64,000 bases of DNA from Streptacidiphilus jeojiense (GCF_000719095.1 NZ_JOEH01000008.1:1-64000), one strand, 5' to 3'. Counted from the first letter of the stretch, positions 48,106 to 56,992 are shown. Numbers and translations are program-made. Notes: generated from the sequence alone by a model not told the origin.

Positions 48106-48813
48106 ATGGCGGCCCAGACCCGCAGCCCGCGCGAGCGCTACCGCGAACAGACCCGGGCCGAGATCAAGGCGATCGCTGTGCGCCAGCTCGCCGAGGGCGG
48201 CGTGGGCAGTGTGGCACTGCTGCGGATCGCCAAGGACATCGGCATGTCGGGTCCGGCCCTGTACCGCTACTTCGCCGGCCGGGACGAACTGCTGTCGGAG
48301 CTGGTCGTCGACGCCTACCAGGAGGCCGCCGACGCGATCCACGCCGTCGACACCTCGGCGGGCGGACGGACGGCGCTGCACGCGCTGGCGGCGGCCTTCC
48401 GCGAGTGGGCGGTGGCCCAGCCGCATCTGTACCTGCTGATCCAGGGCACTCCGGTGCCCGGCTTCACCGCGCCGGCCGAGACCCTGCTGCTGGCACGGGC
48501 GGTCATCGGGCCCTTCCTCGCCGTCTTCGCCCAGGGACGACCGCTACGCACGCTGGACCCGCTCATCGACGAGTTCGGACGCTGGCTCGGGGAGGAGCCC
48601 GAGGTCGCGGCCTGGGTGGGGCAGTGGACCGGACTGGACGCCGACGATCCCGCCGCCGCCGTCGCGCTGACCGGCGCCATCACCGCCTGGCCGCAGATCC
48701 ACGGCACCGTCAGCCTGGAGACGGCCGGTCAGTTCACCGGCATGGGACACCGGCCGGCCACCCTGCTCGCTGTCCAGATCGACATCCTGGCCGACGCCTT
48801 CCAGCTGGCCTGA
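48106..48813 (+). CDS. TetR/AcrR-family transcriptional regulator
   Basis: 235 residues; ATG 48106 chosen for GGAGGAG eight bases upstream. N-terminal helix-turn-helix: EIKAIAVRQLAEGGVGSVALL (in part), IAKDIGMSGPALYRYFAGRDELLSELV (in part: GMSGPALYRYFAGRDELL). The C-terminal ligand domain (about 80-235) resembles the TetR_C_13-type (FREWAVAQPHLYLLIQGTPV). Own operator probable at 48034-48049. The next gene is convergent, seven bases away, so apart from itself it may act on the upstream cupin/dehydrogenase transcript or elsewhere. Confidence 0.9.
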   Translation: MAAQTRSPRERYREQTRAEIKAIAVRQLAEGGVGSVALLRIAKDIGMSGPALYRYFAGRDELLSELVVDAYQEAADAIHAVDTSAGGRTALHALAAAFREWAVAQPHLYLLIQGTPVPGFTAPAETLLLARAVIGPFLAVFAQGRPLRTLDPLIDEFGRWLGEEPEVAAWVGQWTGLDADDPAAAVALTGAITAWPQIHGTVSLETAGQFTGMGHRPATLLAVQIDILADAFQLA

Positions 48814-48820
48814 CCCCGGG

Positions 48821-49906
48821 TCAGTCGCCGTCGGGCCCGGACGGGACCAGCACCACCTTGCCGACCACGGTGCCCGACTCGGCGAGTTCCATCGCCGCCG
48901 CGGCCTCCGCCAGCGGCACGCGCGCCGCGACCTGCGCGGTGAGCACACCCTTGGCCAGCAGCTCCAGGACCGCGGTCAGCTCCTGACGCAGCCGCGCACG
49001 GAAGGCGTCCCTGCGCCGCAGCCCGGCCCAGATGTTGAAGAACGAGGCGTGCCGACCGTTGGGCGCGAGGTTCCACAGCATCAGCCGGGCGAAGAGCTTG
49101 AGGACCGGCAGCCTGGACGAGCCCGCCGCGTCCCGGGTCGAGGCGGTGCCGTAGGAGACCAGCGAGCCGCCGGGGGCCAGCAGGCGCCAGGAGTCGACGA
49201 TGCCGGCCCCGCCGACGTGGTCGAAGACCGCGTCCACGCCTTCCGGCGCGAGCGCGCGGACCTGCTGGTAGAGGTCGGGGGCGCGGTAGTCCAGGGGCTC
49301 GGCCCCGAGCGCGCGGACCGCGTCGGCGTTGCGCGGCGAGCAGGTGCCGATCACCCGGATCCCGGCGTGCCGGGCGAGCTGCACCAGGGTGCTGCCGACA
49401 CCGCCGTTGGCGCCGAGCACCAGCACCGTCTGCCCGCGCCGGACCTTGGCCGTGCGGTGCAGCATCGCCCAGGCGGTGATCCCGTTCACCACGACCGTCT
49501 CGGCCTCGGCCGGGTCGACCCCGTCGGGCACCGGCACCAGGTCAGCGGCGTCCAGCAGGACGGCGCTGCTCCAGCCGCCGACCTTGGTCAGCGCGGCGAC
49601 CCGGCGGCCGACCAGCCCTGCGTCCACCCCTTCACCCACCGCGGTGACCACACCCACGCAGTCGTAGCCCGGGACGAACGGGAAGGGCGGCTGGTCGTAG
49701 TACTTGCCGCGCCGCATCTGCTGCTCGGCGAAGGACACCCCGCTCGCCTCCACCCGGACCCGGGCCTGACCGGGCCCGGGACGACCGAGCGCGCGCTGAC
49801 GCACGATCAGACCGGCCGGCTCCACGACACCGGGCAGCACGACCTCCGTCGCGATCTCCGTCTCCGTCGCCATCGGGTCGTCGATGCCCCTGGGTGCAGT
49901 GCTCAT
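48821..49906 (-). CDS. Zinc-independent MDR-family NAD(P)H quinone oxidoreductase
   Basis: 361 residues; AAGGAGA supports the ATG at 49906. Medium-chain dehydrogenase fold: N-terminal GroES-like domain (VRVEASGVSFAEQQMRRGKY, in part; PGYDCVGVVTAVGEGVD) and Rossmann domain with VLGANGGVGSTLVQLAR, then FDHVGGAGIVDSWRLLAPGG. The structural zinc cysteines and catalytic zinc ligands of alcohol dehydrogenases are missing, as in quinone oxidoreductase/zeta-crystallin types. Should reduce quinones or enones with NADPH in the cytosol. An imperfect dyad 38 bases upstream suggests control by a regulator not adjacent. Confidence 0.87.
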   Translation of the reverse strand: MSTAPRGIDDPMATETEIATEVVLPGVVEPAGLIVRQRALGRPGPGQARVRVEASGVSFAEQQMRRGKYYDQPPFPFVPGYDCVGVVTAVGEGVDAGLVGRRVAALTKVGGWSSAVLLDAADLVPVPDGVDPAEAETVVVNGITAWAMLHRTAKVRRGQTVLVLGANGGVGSTLVQLARHAGIRVIGTCSPRNADAVRALGAEPLDYRAPDLYQQVRALAPEGVDAVFDHVGGAGIVDSWRLLAPGGSLVSYGTASTRDAAGSSRLPVLKLFARLMLWNLAPNGRHASFFNIWAGLRRRDAFRARLRQELTAVLELLAKGVLTAQVAARVPLAEAAAAMELAESGTVVGKVVLVPSGPDGD

Positions 49907-49943
49907 GGTCGTATCTCCTTCTCAGCCACTCACCGACCGTCTC

Positions 49944-49960
49944 AGTTATAGACTGTAACT
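49944..49960. promoter_or_regulatory. Candidate TetR-type operator upstream of quinone oxidoreductase
   Basis: AGTTATA-GAC-TGTAACT is a near-perfect dyad (6 of 7 arm positions) in a local AT-rich patch 38 bases upstream of the oxidoreductase start, overlapping the expected promoter. Confidence 0.5.
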
Positions 49961-49984
49961 TATGCTACGACCCATCGCAATCGA

Positions 49985-50341
49985 TCAGATCTGGTTGTTC
50001 CACATGCGGAAGACGCTGCACCTGCCGTTCCTGGCGAAGGTGACCGTCCAGAGGTTGGCGAAGGTCCCCAGTTCCTTGTAGCGACCGGTGCCCTCGATCG
50101 CCGCGGTGTCCCCGTTGATGGCCAGGAGGGACCAGTCGAAGTCCCAGCCGCCCTCCTGCCAGCCCGCCCGGTCGATCCAGCCGTCGACGATCGCCTCACG
50201 GCCGATCCAGTCGGTCTCGTAGGGGCGCTCGTGGTATTCGGCCTGCGGGGTGAACAGCGCGGCGATGTCCTTCCTGCCGTTACTGCTCCAGGCCCGCAGA
50301 TAGCCCTCCACCCAGGCCCGCACCTGCTGCTCGGTCACCAT
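49985..50341 (-). CDS. SnoaL-like / NTF2-fold protein
   Basis: 118 residues, ribosome binding site GGAAGGAG. NTF2-like cone fold with the SnoaL-type beginning VRAWVEGYLRAWSSNGRKDIAALFTPQAEYHERPY (in part: WVEGYLRAWSSNGRKDIAAL) and the end FRMWNNQI. Such proteins are small isomerases, cyclases or ligand-binding domains; no catalytic residue can be chosen. It follows the SDR gene by 15 bases on the same strand, so they form an operon, perhaps acting on the same metabolite. Confidence 0.8.
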   Translation of the reverse strand: MVTEQQVRAWVEGYLRAWSSNGRKDIAALFTPQAEYHERPYETDWIGREAIVDGWIDRAGWQEGGWDFDWSLLAINGDTAAIEGTGRYKELGTFANLWTVTFARNGRCSVFRMWNNQI

Positions 50342-50356
50342 CGGTACTCCTTCCGC

Positions 50357-51100
50357 TCAGCCCTGGGCGGTGGGTCGGACCACCAGCTCGTTGACGTCCA
50401 CCTCGGCGGGCTGGCTGATCGCGTAGTGGACGGCCTCGCCGATCGCGGCGGCGGGGATCGCGATGCCCATCTGCGCCTCCACCGCGTCCTTGACGCCGTT
50501 GTCGGCGATGGAACCGGTCAGTTCGCTGCGGGTCAGCCCCGGGCTGATCACCGTGACCCGCAGCTCCCGGCTCTCCTGGCGCAGGCCCTCGGACAGGGCC
50601 CGGACGGCGTGCTTGGTGGCGCTGTAGACGGCCGCGGTGGGATCGACCCTCAGCCCGGAGACCGAGGCGATGTTCACGATGTGCCCGGCTCCCTGGGCCG
50701 CCATGACCGGCAGGACGGCCGCGATGCCGTGCAGCACCCCGCGCAGGTTCACGTCGATCATCTGGTTCCACTCGTCGACCCGCAGTGCGTCCAACCGCGA
50801 CAGCGGCATCACCCCGGCGTTGTTGACCAGGACGTCGACCCGCCCGTACCGGTCCTGCGCGGCGCGGACAAAGGACCGCATCGCGGCCGGGTCGGTCACG
50901 TCCAGCCGGTGCGGCAGGGCGCTGCCGCCCCGGGCCTGGATCTCCTCGGCCAGAACGGCCAGGCGGTCGGCGCGGCGGGCGCCGAGCACCACCCGGTACC
51001 CCGCGGCGGCGAGCCTTCGGGCGGTGGCCTCGCCGATCCCGCTGCCGGCCCCGGTGATCAGGACCACCTTTGGAACGGCCTCGGTGGATGGAGTGGTCAT
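50357..51100 (-). CDS. Short-chain dehydrogenase/reductase
   Basis: 247-residue classical SDR. TGxxxGIG cofactor loop in [19 protein letters not shown], basic ARRADR after strand 2 favouring NADP, NNAGV, catalytic Ser in IVNIASVSG and YxxxK in YSATKHAV. Members of this group oxidise or reduce small alcohols or ketones. Start follows GAAAGGGC. Divergent from the XRE/MmyB-like regulator at 51238 across a 137-base gap with a dyad, a common arrangement in streptomycetes in which the regulator controls the SDR. Confidence 0.92.
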   Translation of the reverse strand: MTTPSTEAVPKVVLITGAGSGIGEATARRLAAAGYRVVLGARRADRLAVLAEEIQARGGSALPHRLDVTDPAAMRSFVRAAQDRYGRVDVLVNNAGVMPLSRLDALRVDEWNQMIDVNLRGVLHGIAAVLPVMAAQGAGHIVNIASVSGLRVDPTAAVYSATKHAVRALSEGLRQESRELRVTVISPGLTRSELTGSIADNGVKDAVEAQMGIAIPAAAIGEAVHYAISQPAEVDVNELVVRPTAQG

Positions 51101-51190
51101 GACCTGCCCTTTCGCAATGTCGACGGCGCGGCGCTGCGCCGGCCGGCTCCGTCAGCATGGGGCCGATCGCGCGCAGGGGGCAGGACCGGT

Positions 51191-51217
51191 CTTCCTGGGT
51201 GCACCGCTCCTAGGAAG
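51191..51217. promoter_or_regulatory. Dyad in XRE/SDR divergent promoter region
   Basis: CTTCCT and AGGAAG form exact arms 15 bases apart, 21 bases upstream of the regulator start and 91 bases upstream of the SDR start. Probable binding site of the divergent XRE-type regulator. Confidence 0.5.
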
Positions 51218-51237
51218 CCCCGGCGTACGATCACGAC

Positions 51238-52086
51238 ATGAGCGGTAACGAACTGGGGCAATTCCTCCTGGCGCGACGCTCCCGCGTCAGCCCCGCCGAC
51301 GTGGGCTTCCCCCGCTCACGGGACCGCCGGGTCAGTGGGCTGCGGCGCGAGGAGGTCGCGGTCCTGGCCGGAGTCAGCGCCGACTACTACGCCCGGCTGG
51401 AGCAGGGCCGCGAACGGCACCCCTCCGGCCAGGTGGTCGACGCGCTCGCCCGCGCCCTGCGCCTGGACACCGACGGCTGCTGGCACGCCTACCGGCTGGC
51501 CGGACTCGTACCGAAGCCCGAAGCCCCCTCCCCCGCCGCAGAGCGGGTCGCCCCGGAGCTGCTCCGGCTGATGGACGCCTTTCCGGCGGCCGTGGCCTAT
51601 GTGATCAACCGTCGCCTGGACGTGCTGGCCGCGAACGCCCTCGCCGACGCTCTGCTGTCCCCGTTGGCGGACCGGCGCGGCATGGCCCGTTCGCTGTTCT
51701 GCGACCCGGCGGCCCGGGAGCTGTTCGCCGACTGGCACTCGGTGGCCCGGGACACCGCCGCCGCCCTGCGGCTGGCCCACGGCCATGAGCCGCACGACCC
51801 CCGCACCGCCGCCCTGATCGACGGACTGCTCGCCGACAGCGAGGACTTCGCAGCGCTGTGGCAACTCCAGGACGTCGGCCGACTGGGCAGCCGGACCAAG
51901 ACCTTCAACCATCCGCAGGCCGGACGGCTGACCCTCAGCTACCAGACCTTCGAGGTCCAGCACGCCCCCGGCCAGCACCTCCTGGTCGGCACCGCCGAGC
52001 CGGGCGGCCCGGATGCCCGCGGCCTGGCGCTGCTCCGCACACACTGCCGCAGTACACCGTTCACAATCGAGCAGGAGAATGGTTGA
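51238..52086 (+). CDS. XRE-family regulator with MmyB-like ligand-binding domain
   Basis: 282 residues. Helix-turn-helix at about 30-75 (RVSGLRREEVAVLAGVSADYYARLEQGR, quoted in part: GLRREEVAVLAGVSADYYA) and a C-terminal MmyB-like/PAS-type domain (AYVINRRLDVLAANALADAL, FNHPQAGRLTLSYQTFEV), which binds fatty-acid-like ligands in known relatives. ATG follows a weak site. Pairs with the divergent SDR gene. The following DUF1684 gene begins one base after its stop and shares the AGGAGA site at 52072-52079, so the two are coupled. Confidence 0.9.
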   Translation: MSGNELGQFLLARRSRVSPADVGFPRSRDRRVSGLRREEVAVLAGVSADYYARLEQGRERHPSGQVVDALARALRLDTDGCWHAYRLAGLVPKPEAPSPAAERVAPELLRLMDAFPAAVAYVINRRLDVLAANALADALLSPLADRRGMARSLFCDPAARELFADWHSVARDTAAALRLAHGHEPHDPRTAALIDGLLADSEDFAALWQLQDVGRLGSRTKTFNHPQAGRLTLSYQTFEVQHAPGQHLLVGTAEPGGPDARGLALLRTHCRSTPFTIEQENG

Positions 52087-52087
52087 C

Positions 52088-52909
52088 ATGACGACCATTC
52101 AGGAGATCGACCCCACCGCCTTCACCCAGCAGTGGGAGGAGTGGAGCACCACCCACGCGCGGGTCCTCGCCGACCCGCACGGCTTCCTCGCCATCACCGG
52201 CCTGCACTGGCTGGACCCGCAGCCCACCCGGTTCGAGGACGCACCCGGCGCCTGGTCCACCTCCGACGAGGGGGTGGTGGTCGACCTGGACGAGGGCGAA
52301 CAACTCACCCTCGACGGCGTCACGATCACCGGACGGCACAGCTTCGGCGTCATCGCCGAGCGGGCCAGCATCTACCCCGCCACCGGCGACGCGGTGATCG
52401 AGGTCGCCAAGCGCGGTGGCCACGACATCATCCGCCCGCGCCACCCGGAGAACGCCCTGCGCACCGCGTTCACCGGCACCCCGGCCTACCGGCCCGACCC
52501 GAAGTGGGCCGTGACCGGCCACTACCTGCCGTTCGAGACGCCCAGGCCGACGACCGTGGGAGCGGCGGTCGAGGGGCTGCAGCACGTCTATGACTCCCCC
52601 GGGCAGATCGAGTTCCAGCTCGACGGGGCAGTCCACCGGCTCACCGCCTTCAACGGCCGGGAGCCCGGCAGCCTGCTGGTGCTCTTCACCGACGCCACCT
52701 CAGGCGTGACCACCTACGCCGCCAACCGCAGCCTCGCGGTGGCCGCCCCTGACGACGAGGGCACCGTACTGCTCGACTTCAACCGGGCCGCCAACCTCCC
52801 CTGCGCCTACACCGACCTGGCGACCTGCCCGCTGCCGCCGGCCGAGAACCGGCTGCCGGTGGCGATCGAGGCCGGCCAGAAGATCCCCCTGGAGCGCCTC
52901 GCCGACTGA
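52088..52909 (+). CDS. DUF1684 domain protein
   Basis: 273 residues; start MTTIQEID one base after the regulator stop, with AGGAGAATGG upstream. DUF1684 features: FLAITGLHWLDPQPTRFE, then FNGREPGSLLVLFTDATSG, AANRSL and the strongly conserved end LDFNRAANLPCAYTDLATCPLPPAENRLPV, quoted in part as LDFNRAANLPCAYTDLATC and CPLPPAENRLPV. The family is widespread in actinobacteria and without known activity. Cotranscription with the XRE regulator suggests a link to the SDR/SnoaL pathway. Confidence 0.85.
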   Translation: MTTIQEIDPTAFTQQWEEWSTTHARVLADPHGFLAITGLHWLDPQPTRFEDAPGAWSTSDEGVVVDLDEGEQLTLDGVTITGRHSFGVIAERASIYPATGDAVIEVAKRGGHDIIRPRHPENALRTAFTGTPAYRPDPKWAVTGHYLPFETPRPTTVGAAVEGLQHVYDSPGQIEFQLDGAVHRLTAFNGREPGSLLVLFTDATSGVTTYAANRSLAVAAPDDEGTVLLDFNRAANLPCAYTDLATCPLPPAENRLPVAIEAGQKIPLERLAD

Positions 52910-52923
52910 GCGCCGCCCTACTA

Positions 52924-53289
52924 CTACTCGTTCCCCGAGGTGGCGGCGTCGAGGTAGACCCACGCCGTGGTGCCCGAGCCCAGGGTGACCCGGACCCGGG
53001 CGTAGTCGTCCACCTCGTAGGCGTCGGCCGCGGCCAGTTCGGCGTCGGTGATCGCGAAGACGACCCCCTCGACCCTGTCGCCCGGGTCCTCGGAGGGCGC
53101 GACCAGCGGGTGCCGATCGGTGCCGCTGGCCGCGATCACCCCGGGGTCGGTGATCGCGATCATGGTCAACCGGTGCCCGGGCAAAGTGTCCGGCCGGCCC
53201 TCCAGGATCCTGCCGAACTGCGACAGTTGGACCTCACGGAACTGCAGCGTTCCGTAGGAGAACAACATCTGGTCGGCCTCTGCGCTCAT
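52924..53289 (-). CDS. Gamma-glutamylcyclotransferase (AIG2)-like protein
   Basis: 121 residues. The AIG2/GGCT barrel shows LFSYGTLQ (substrate loop YGTL) near residue 9 and a putative catalytic Glu in ADAYEVDDYARV, with EGVVFAITDAELAAAD before it. Such proteins cyclise gamma-glutamylamines or have related, mostly untested activities. The gene ends 14 bases from the convergent DUF1684 gene. Start MSAEADQM; ribosome binding site is weak. Confidence 0.8.
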   Translation of the reverse strand: MSAEADQMLFSYGTLQFREVQLSQFGRILEGRPDTLPGHRLTMIAITDPGVIAASGTDRHPLVAPSEDPGDRVEGVVFAITDAELAAADAYEVDDYARVRVTLGSGTTAWVYLDAATSGNE

Positions 53290-53360
53290 GGTCGGGTACG
53301 TCCTCGTGTCGGCTCGGGCGGGCGTCGGTGATCATCCGCCGCCCTCAACCTATCGAAGGG

Positions 53361-54119
53361 TCAGTGCCCGACCACCAGGCGGACGGCCCCGTGGAACTCG
53401 GGCAGGGTGCGGTGCTCCCCGTACCGCCGGTCCCAGGCGCCGGAGGCCAGGTCCGCCGCCAGGGCCCCGACGATGCGGTCCTCGACGCCCGGCTCCAGGA
53501 AGCTCCAGGCGGACTGGGAGCGACGGACCTCCGGGTCCAGCAATTCCTCGGGACGGGCGTAGAAGGCCTCGGTGAATCCGTCGACGCAGTCGATCGGGAT
53601 GGGGACCGGCACGACCTCGGTGCCGGGACCCAGCGCAGCGGTGAGCGTGTCGATGCTGGGGAAGCGTCCGGCCTCGACCTGCTGGAGTTCGGGGGCGTAG
53701 TCCATCAGCCACAGCCGTCCCAGCTCGGCCGGGTCGAAGCTCAGCACCAGCACCGGCCCGCAGGTTACCCGGCGCATCTCGCGCAGCCCGGCCACCGCGT
53801 CGGGCCACTGGTGCACGGTCACCATCGCCATGGAGGCGTCCACCGCGTCGTCGTCCAGCGGAAGGGCCTCCGCGACCGCGTCGATGGCCGGCGCCAGCTG
53901 CGGCGGACGCTGGGCCCGCATCTCGGCCGACGGCTCCACCGCCAGCACATGACGGTCCAACGGCTCGTACGACCCGGCCCCCGCCCCGACATTGAGAACC
54001 GTCCGGGCCCCGCCCAGCGCGGCGTGGACACGGGCCGCGATCCGCGGGTCGGTACGCCGCCGCCGCGCATACCCCGCGCCGATCCGCCCGTAGTCCGCAT
54101 CACCCTTGAGCTGTGCCAT
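53361..54119 (-). CDS. Class I SAM-dependent methyltransferase
   Basis: 252 residues from MAQLKGD, chosen for CAAGGGAG upstream; a frame 19 codons longer lacks a site. SAM fold: motif I VLNVGAGAGSYEP (43-55), VLAVEPSAEM, EALPLDDDAVDASMAMVTVHQW (in part: PLDDDAVDASMAMVTVHQW), REMRRVTCGPVLVLSFDP. No targeting signal. Acceptor substrate unknown. Divergent from the MFS gene over 125 bases. Confidence 0.88.
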   Translation of the reverse strand: MAQLKGDADYGRIGAGYARRRRTDPRIAARVHAALGGARTVLNVGAGAGSYEPLDRHVLAVEPSAEMRAQRPPQLAPAIDAVAEALPLDDDAVDASMAMVTVHQWPDAVAGLREMRRVTCGPVLVLSFDPAELGRLWLMDYAPELQQVEAGRFPSIDTLTAALGPGTEVVPVPIPIDCVDGFTEAFYARPEELLDPEVRRSQSAWSFLEPGVEDRIVGALAADLASGAWDRRYGEHRTLPEFHGAVRLVVGH

Positions 54120-54244
54120 CGATGGCTCCCTTGTTCGATCAGAAGGTCCATCACCATGATCCAACACCACCGACACCCCGCACCAGGTTAGGCTTCCCTG
54201 TCGCCGCTGGCGGAACTGACGGTTCCGAGGAGGGGGGCGCCGCT

Positions 54245-55561
54245 GTGCGCCGTGAGCGTTCCGCGCATGTGCTGGTGCGGTATGCCGACTTCCGCAGGCT
54301 GTTCATCGGCAACTCGGTCTCTCAGCTGGGCTCCAGCGTCACCACCGTGGCGCTGCCGCTGTCCGCGGTGGTCTACCTGCACGCCTCGCCCTTCCAGATG
54401 GGGCTGCTCGGTGCGGCAGCCCTGGCGCCGCACTTCGTCCTGGGGCTGCCGGCGGGGGTCTGGGTGGACCGGCTGCCGTACCGGCGCATCCTGGTGGGCG
54501 CGGACATCGCGCAGGCCGTGCTCATCGGAGCGGTGCCGGTGCTGGCTCTGCTCCACGCACTGAGCCTGTGGCAGCTCTATCTGGTCGTCACCCTGGCCGG
54601 CGTGGCGAGCCTGTTCGAGAACGTGACCGCGCAGTCCTTCACTCCGAGCCTGCTGCCCAGGGACCAACTGGCCTCGGCCAACAGCGCGTTGATGGCCGGC
54701 AGTGCCACCGTCAGCACCACCGGCTCCGCCGTGGGAAGCGCGCTGGTCACCCTCTTCGCGGCGCCGTTCGCGCTCGCGCTGGACGCCGTCTCCTTCGCCG
54801 TGGCCGGCGCCTGCAAGGCCCGGATCAGCTCCACGGGACCGGTTCGGCGCACCGTCGGGCGGCAGCGCCTGGGGGCCGAGATCGCGGTCGGCCTACGCGC
54901 GGTGCTCACCCGGCCCACCCTCCGAGCGGTGATGTCGGCCGCGGCACTCGGCGCGCTCGCCGGTCAGATGCAGAGTGTCATGCTGGTCCTCTTCCTCGTG
55001 CAGGGGCTGAAGCTGTCGGCGGGGTTCACCGGTCTGGCCATCACGCTCGTCGGCGTCTCGGGCGTGCTGTCCGCGGTCGCGTCCACGCGGGTGAGCCGCA
55101 GGCTGGGGCCGGGGCCGGCCTTCATCGCGGGCATGCTGGTCTCCGCGTCGGCCGGCCTCGTACTCGTCCTCGCCGCCGGCCCGCGGCCGGTCGTGCTCGC
55201 CGTGGTCGCCCTGGCCCAGGTACTGCGCGGAGCCGGACCCTCCCTCTACGGCGTCAACCAGCAGACGCTCCGTCAGACGCTGGTGCAGCCCGAACTGCTG
55301 TCGCGCACCAATGCGACCTGGCGCTTCCTGGTGTACGGGCTGCAGCCCGTGGGCGCGCTGCTCGGCGGCCTGCTCGGCTCCGTGGACCTGCGGCTGACCC
55401 TGGTGGTCAGCAGCGTCGTCATGCTGCTCGGGGCGGCCGTCGCGCTCCGCTCACCGCTGCGTTCACTGCGGGAGACACCCGCGGCTGCGACGGACCTGCG
55501 GCCCCGGTCCGGCAGACCGGCCGACCCGCCGGACCCGCACTCGCAACGCCCCGCCGCCTAG
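54245..55561 (+). CDS. MFS transporter (DHA3-like exporter)
   Basis: 438 residues from GTG 54245 with GAGGAGGGG upstream; an upstream in-frame ATG at 54113 runs into the methyltransferase start. About twelve spans: FIGNSVSQLGSSVTTVALPL is the first, GLPAGVWVDRLPYRRILVGAD gives the A-motif between spans 2 and 3, and the C-half begins near VMSAAALGALAGQ. This type exports small hydrophobic compounds such as macrolides by proton antiport. The final 40 residues are polar, Pro/Arg-rich and cytosolic. Possibly a self-protection or multidrug efflux gene. Confidence 0.9.
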   Translation: MRRERSAHVLVRYADFRRLFIGNSVSQLGSSVTTVALPLSAVVYLHASPFQMGLLGAAALAPHFVLGLPAGVWVDRLPYRRILVGADIAQAVLIGAVPVLALLHALSLWQLYLVVTLAGVASLFENVTAQSFTPSLLPRDQLASANSALMAGSATVSTTGSAVGSALVTLFAAPFALALDAVSFAVAGACKARISSTGPVRRTVGRQRLGAEIAVGLRAVLTRPTLRAVMSAAALGALAGQMQSVMLVLFLVQGLKLSAGFTGLAITLVGVSGVLSAVASTRVSRRLGPGPAFIAGMLVSASAGLVLVLAAGPRPVVLAVVALAQVLRGAGPSLYGVNQQTLRQTLVQPELLSRTNATWRFLVYGLQPVGALLGGLLGSVDLRLTLVVSSVVMLLGAAVALRSPLRSLRETPAAATDLRPRSGRPADPPDPHSQRPAA

Positions 55562-55576
55562 CGCGCGTATCGCGCC

Positions 55577-56992
55577 CTAGTGCAGGGACTCGACGAAACG
55601 AAGGACTCGTTCGCCGGCGAGGGCCTTCTCCTCTTTCGTCGGCAGCTTGACCGTGCCGAATGACGAGCTTTCTGCGGGTCCTGCCAAGTGGGTCAGCAGG
55701 CGGCGGAAGCTGTCGATCTGGCGGGTGAGGGCGTCGATGTCGACGAGGTCTCCCTCGAGTTCCGCGAGTAGGTAGAGGGGGCCGGTGACCAGCGCAACAG
55801 CAGGGATGCGTTGGTCATGGAGTGGCTCGCCCTCACCCAGGTGAACGAGTGCTCCCGGCTTCAGGGGAGTGGAGGAGTCGATGGAGACACCACTCCACGT
55901 CGCGCGGGTCAGTTCTGCCAGTTCGCCTGTCGTCGCGTAAAGTATCTCTGGCTCGAGAGTGCCATCGGGTTCGTAGCGCCCGGAAACGGGACTGATCCCG
56001 AAGTGCTTGGCGCCGAGGTGTTCGATGGCCAGTCCGGCGACGGCCGTGAGGCCGTCGGCGTCGGGGGACCAGAGCCCGGGATGGGCGTTGAGCCACGCGG
56101 TCGTTGCCTGTCCGTGCTCGGTGACAGCGGGGATGCGCAGATGCCCGGCGGTGTAGACGAAGACGATGGTCCGGTTGTGATCGGTTGTCGCTGCATCGCG
56201 CGCGAGCGCGAGGAGTCCGAGGTGTCCGTTCTCTTCGACGGCGTTGCCGCCATCGCTGTGCGTGACAACGAGGACTGCTTCGTCAGCGTCTGGCCCGGAT
56301 CCGGCAGATACCGCCCACAGGGTGTCCATGGAGGCGTCCGGGGTCTTGGCCGCGTCCAGGGTCAGGGTGGCCAGGTCACCGTGCTTGGCGGCGGTGAGAG
56401 CGATGTCGCGTTCGGATTCCGGTATCCAGACGGCGGGTATGCCCTGGTAGTCGTGGGTGAAGGGCAGGTACTGCCCCCGTGCCGCTTCATCCGCGAGCCC
56501 GTTCCAGACCGCGATGACTCCCACGACTCCGGCCTCGCGGGCTTTCGTCAGGTCGGTTCCAGCGAACTCGGATCCGACAACGGGGTTGGCCACGGTCTCG
56601 AAGGGGAGCTCGTCCGACCAGGTGTCGAACAGGAGCTCCGACGGCACGTCGAGGTTGTGCACGTCGATGACGGCAATTTTCCCAGCGGCCGCATCCCAGT
56701 TCTTCTGTAGACCGGTGACGAGTGTCAGCGGCGCTGTGACTCCCCGGGGGCCGGTCTCGCCGGAGTACGGCCAGGCCGAGGAGACGGTGATGTTCTTCTG
56801 GCCGATCCTGAGGGCACTACCGCCATCCGCGACATCCCATCGCTCGAAGGAATGGGTATCGCGTTCAACGGTGTATCCGAGCGCGGAGAGTTCACTCGCC
56901 ACGTCCTCGATCAGGGTGCGATGGGCGTCGTTTCCGGAGTATCTAGGTCCGAGCCCGCTCAGTCGTCGAATCCGGTGTGCGTAGTCAGTCAT
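55577..56992 (-). CDS. M28-like peptidase-fold protein with PA-like insert, atypical metal site
   Basis: 471 residues. The layout fits M28 aminopeptidases: RRLSGLGPRYSGNDAHRTLIEDVASELSALGY-type start (in part, LGPRYSGNDAHRTLIEDV), a protease-associated insert (about 80-210; GKIAVIDVHNLDVPS), then VLVVTHSDGGNAVEENGHLGLLALA (in part: VVTHSDGGNAVEENGHLGL) and VFVYTAGHLRIPAV. In active M28 enzymes the second part has GANDNASG and an E-E-G pair; here these read GGNAVEEN and TAGH, so the usual metal and base residues are not all present. No signal peptide. Third-position GC is visibly lower than in the neighbours, suggesting transfer. Confidence 0.7.
   Translation of the reverse strand: MTDYAHRIRRLSGLGPRYSGNDAHRTLIEDVASELSALGYTVERDTHSFERWDVADGGSALRIGQKNITVSSAWPYSGETGPRGVTAPLTLVTGLQKNWDAAAGKIAVIDVHNLDVPSELLFDTWSDELPFETVANPVVGSEFAGTDLTKAREAGVVGVIAVWNGLADEAARGQYLPFTHDYQGIPAVWIPESERDIALTAAKHGDLATLTLDAAKTPDASMDTLWAVSAGSGPDADEAVLVVTHSDGGNAVEENGHLGLLALARDAATTDHNRTIVFVYTAGHLRIPAVTEHGQATTAWLNAHPGLWSPDADGLTAVAGLAIEHLGAKHFGISPVSGRYEPDGTLEPEILYATTGELAELTRATWSGVSIDSSTPLKPGALVHLGEGEPLHDQRIPAVALVTGPLYLLAELEGDLVDIDALTRQIDSFRRLLTHLAGPAESSSFGTVKLPTKEEKALAGERVLRFVESLH

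Noticed and set aside
48034..49960. Idea that the TetR regulator at 48106 controls the quinone oxidoreductase through the dyad at 49944.
   Set aside because: The dyad AGTTATA/TGTAACT does not resemble the regulator's own presumed site TATCGC/GCGATA, so no link can be supported.
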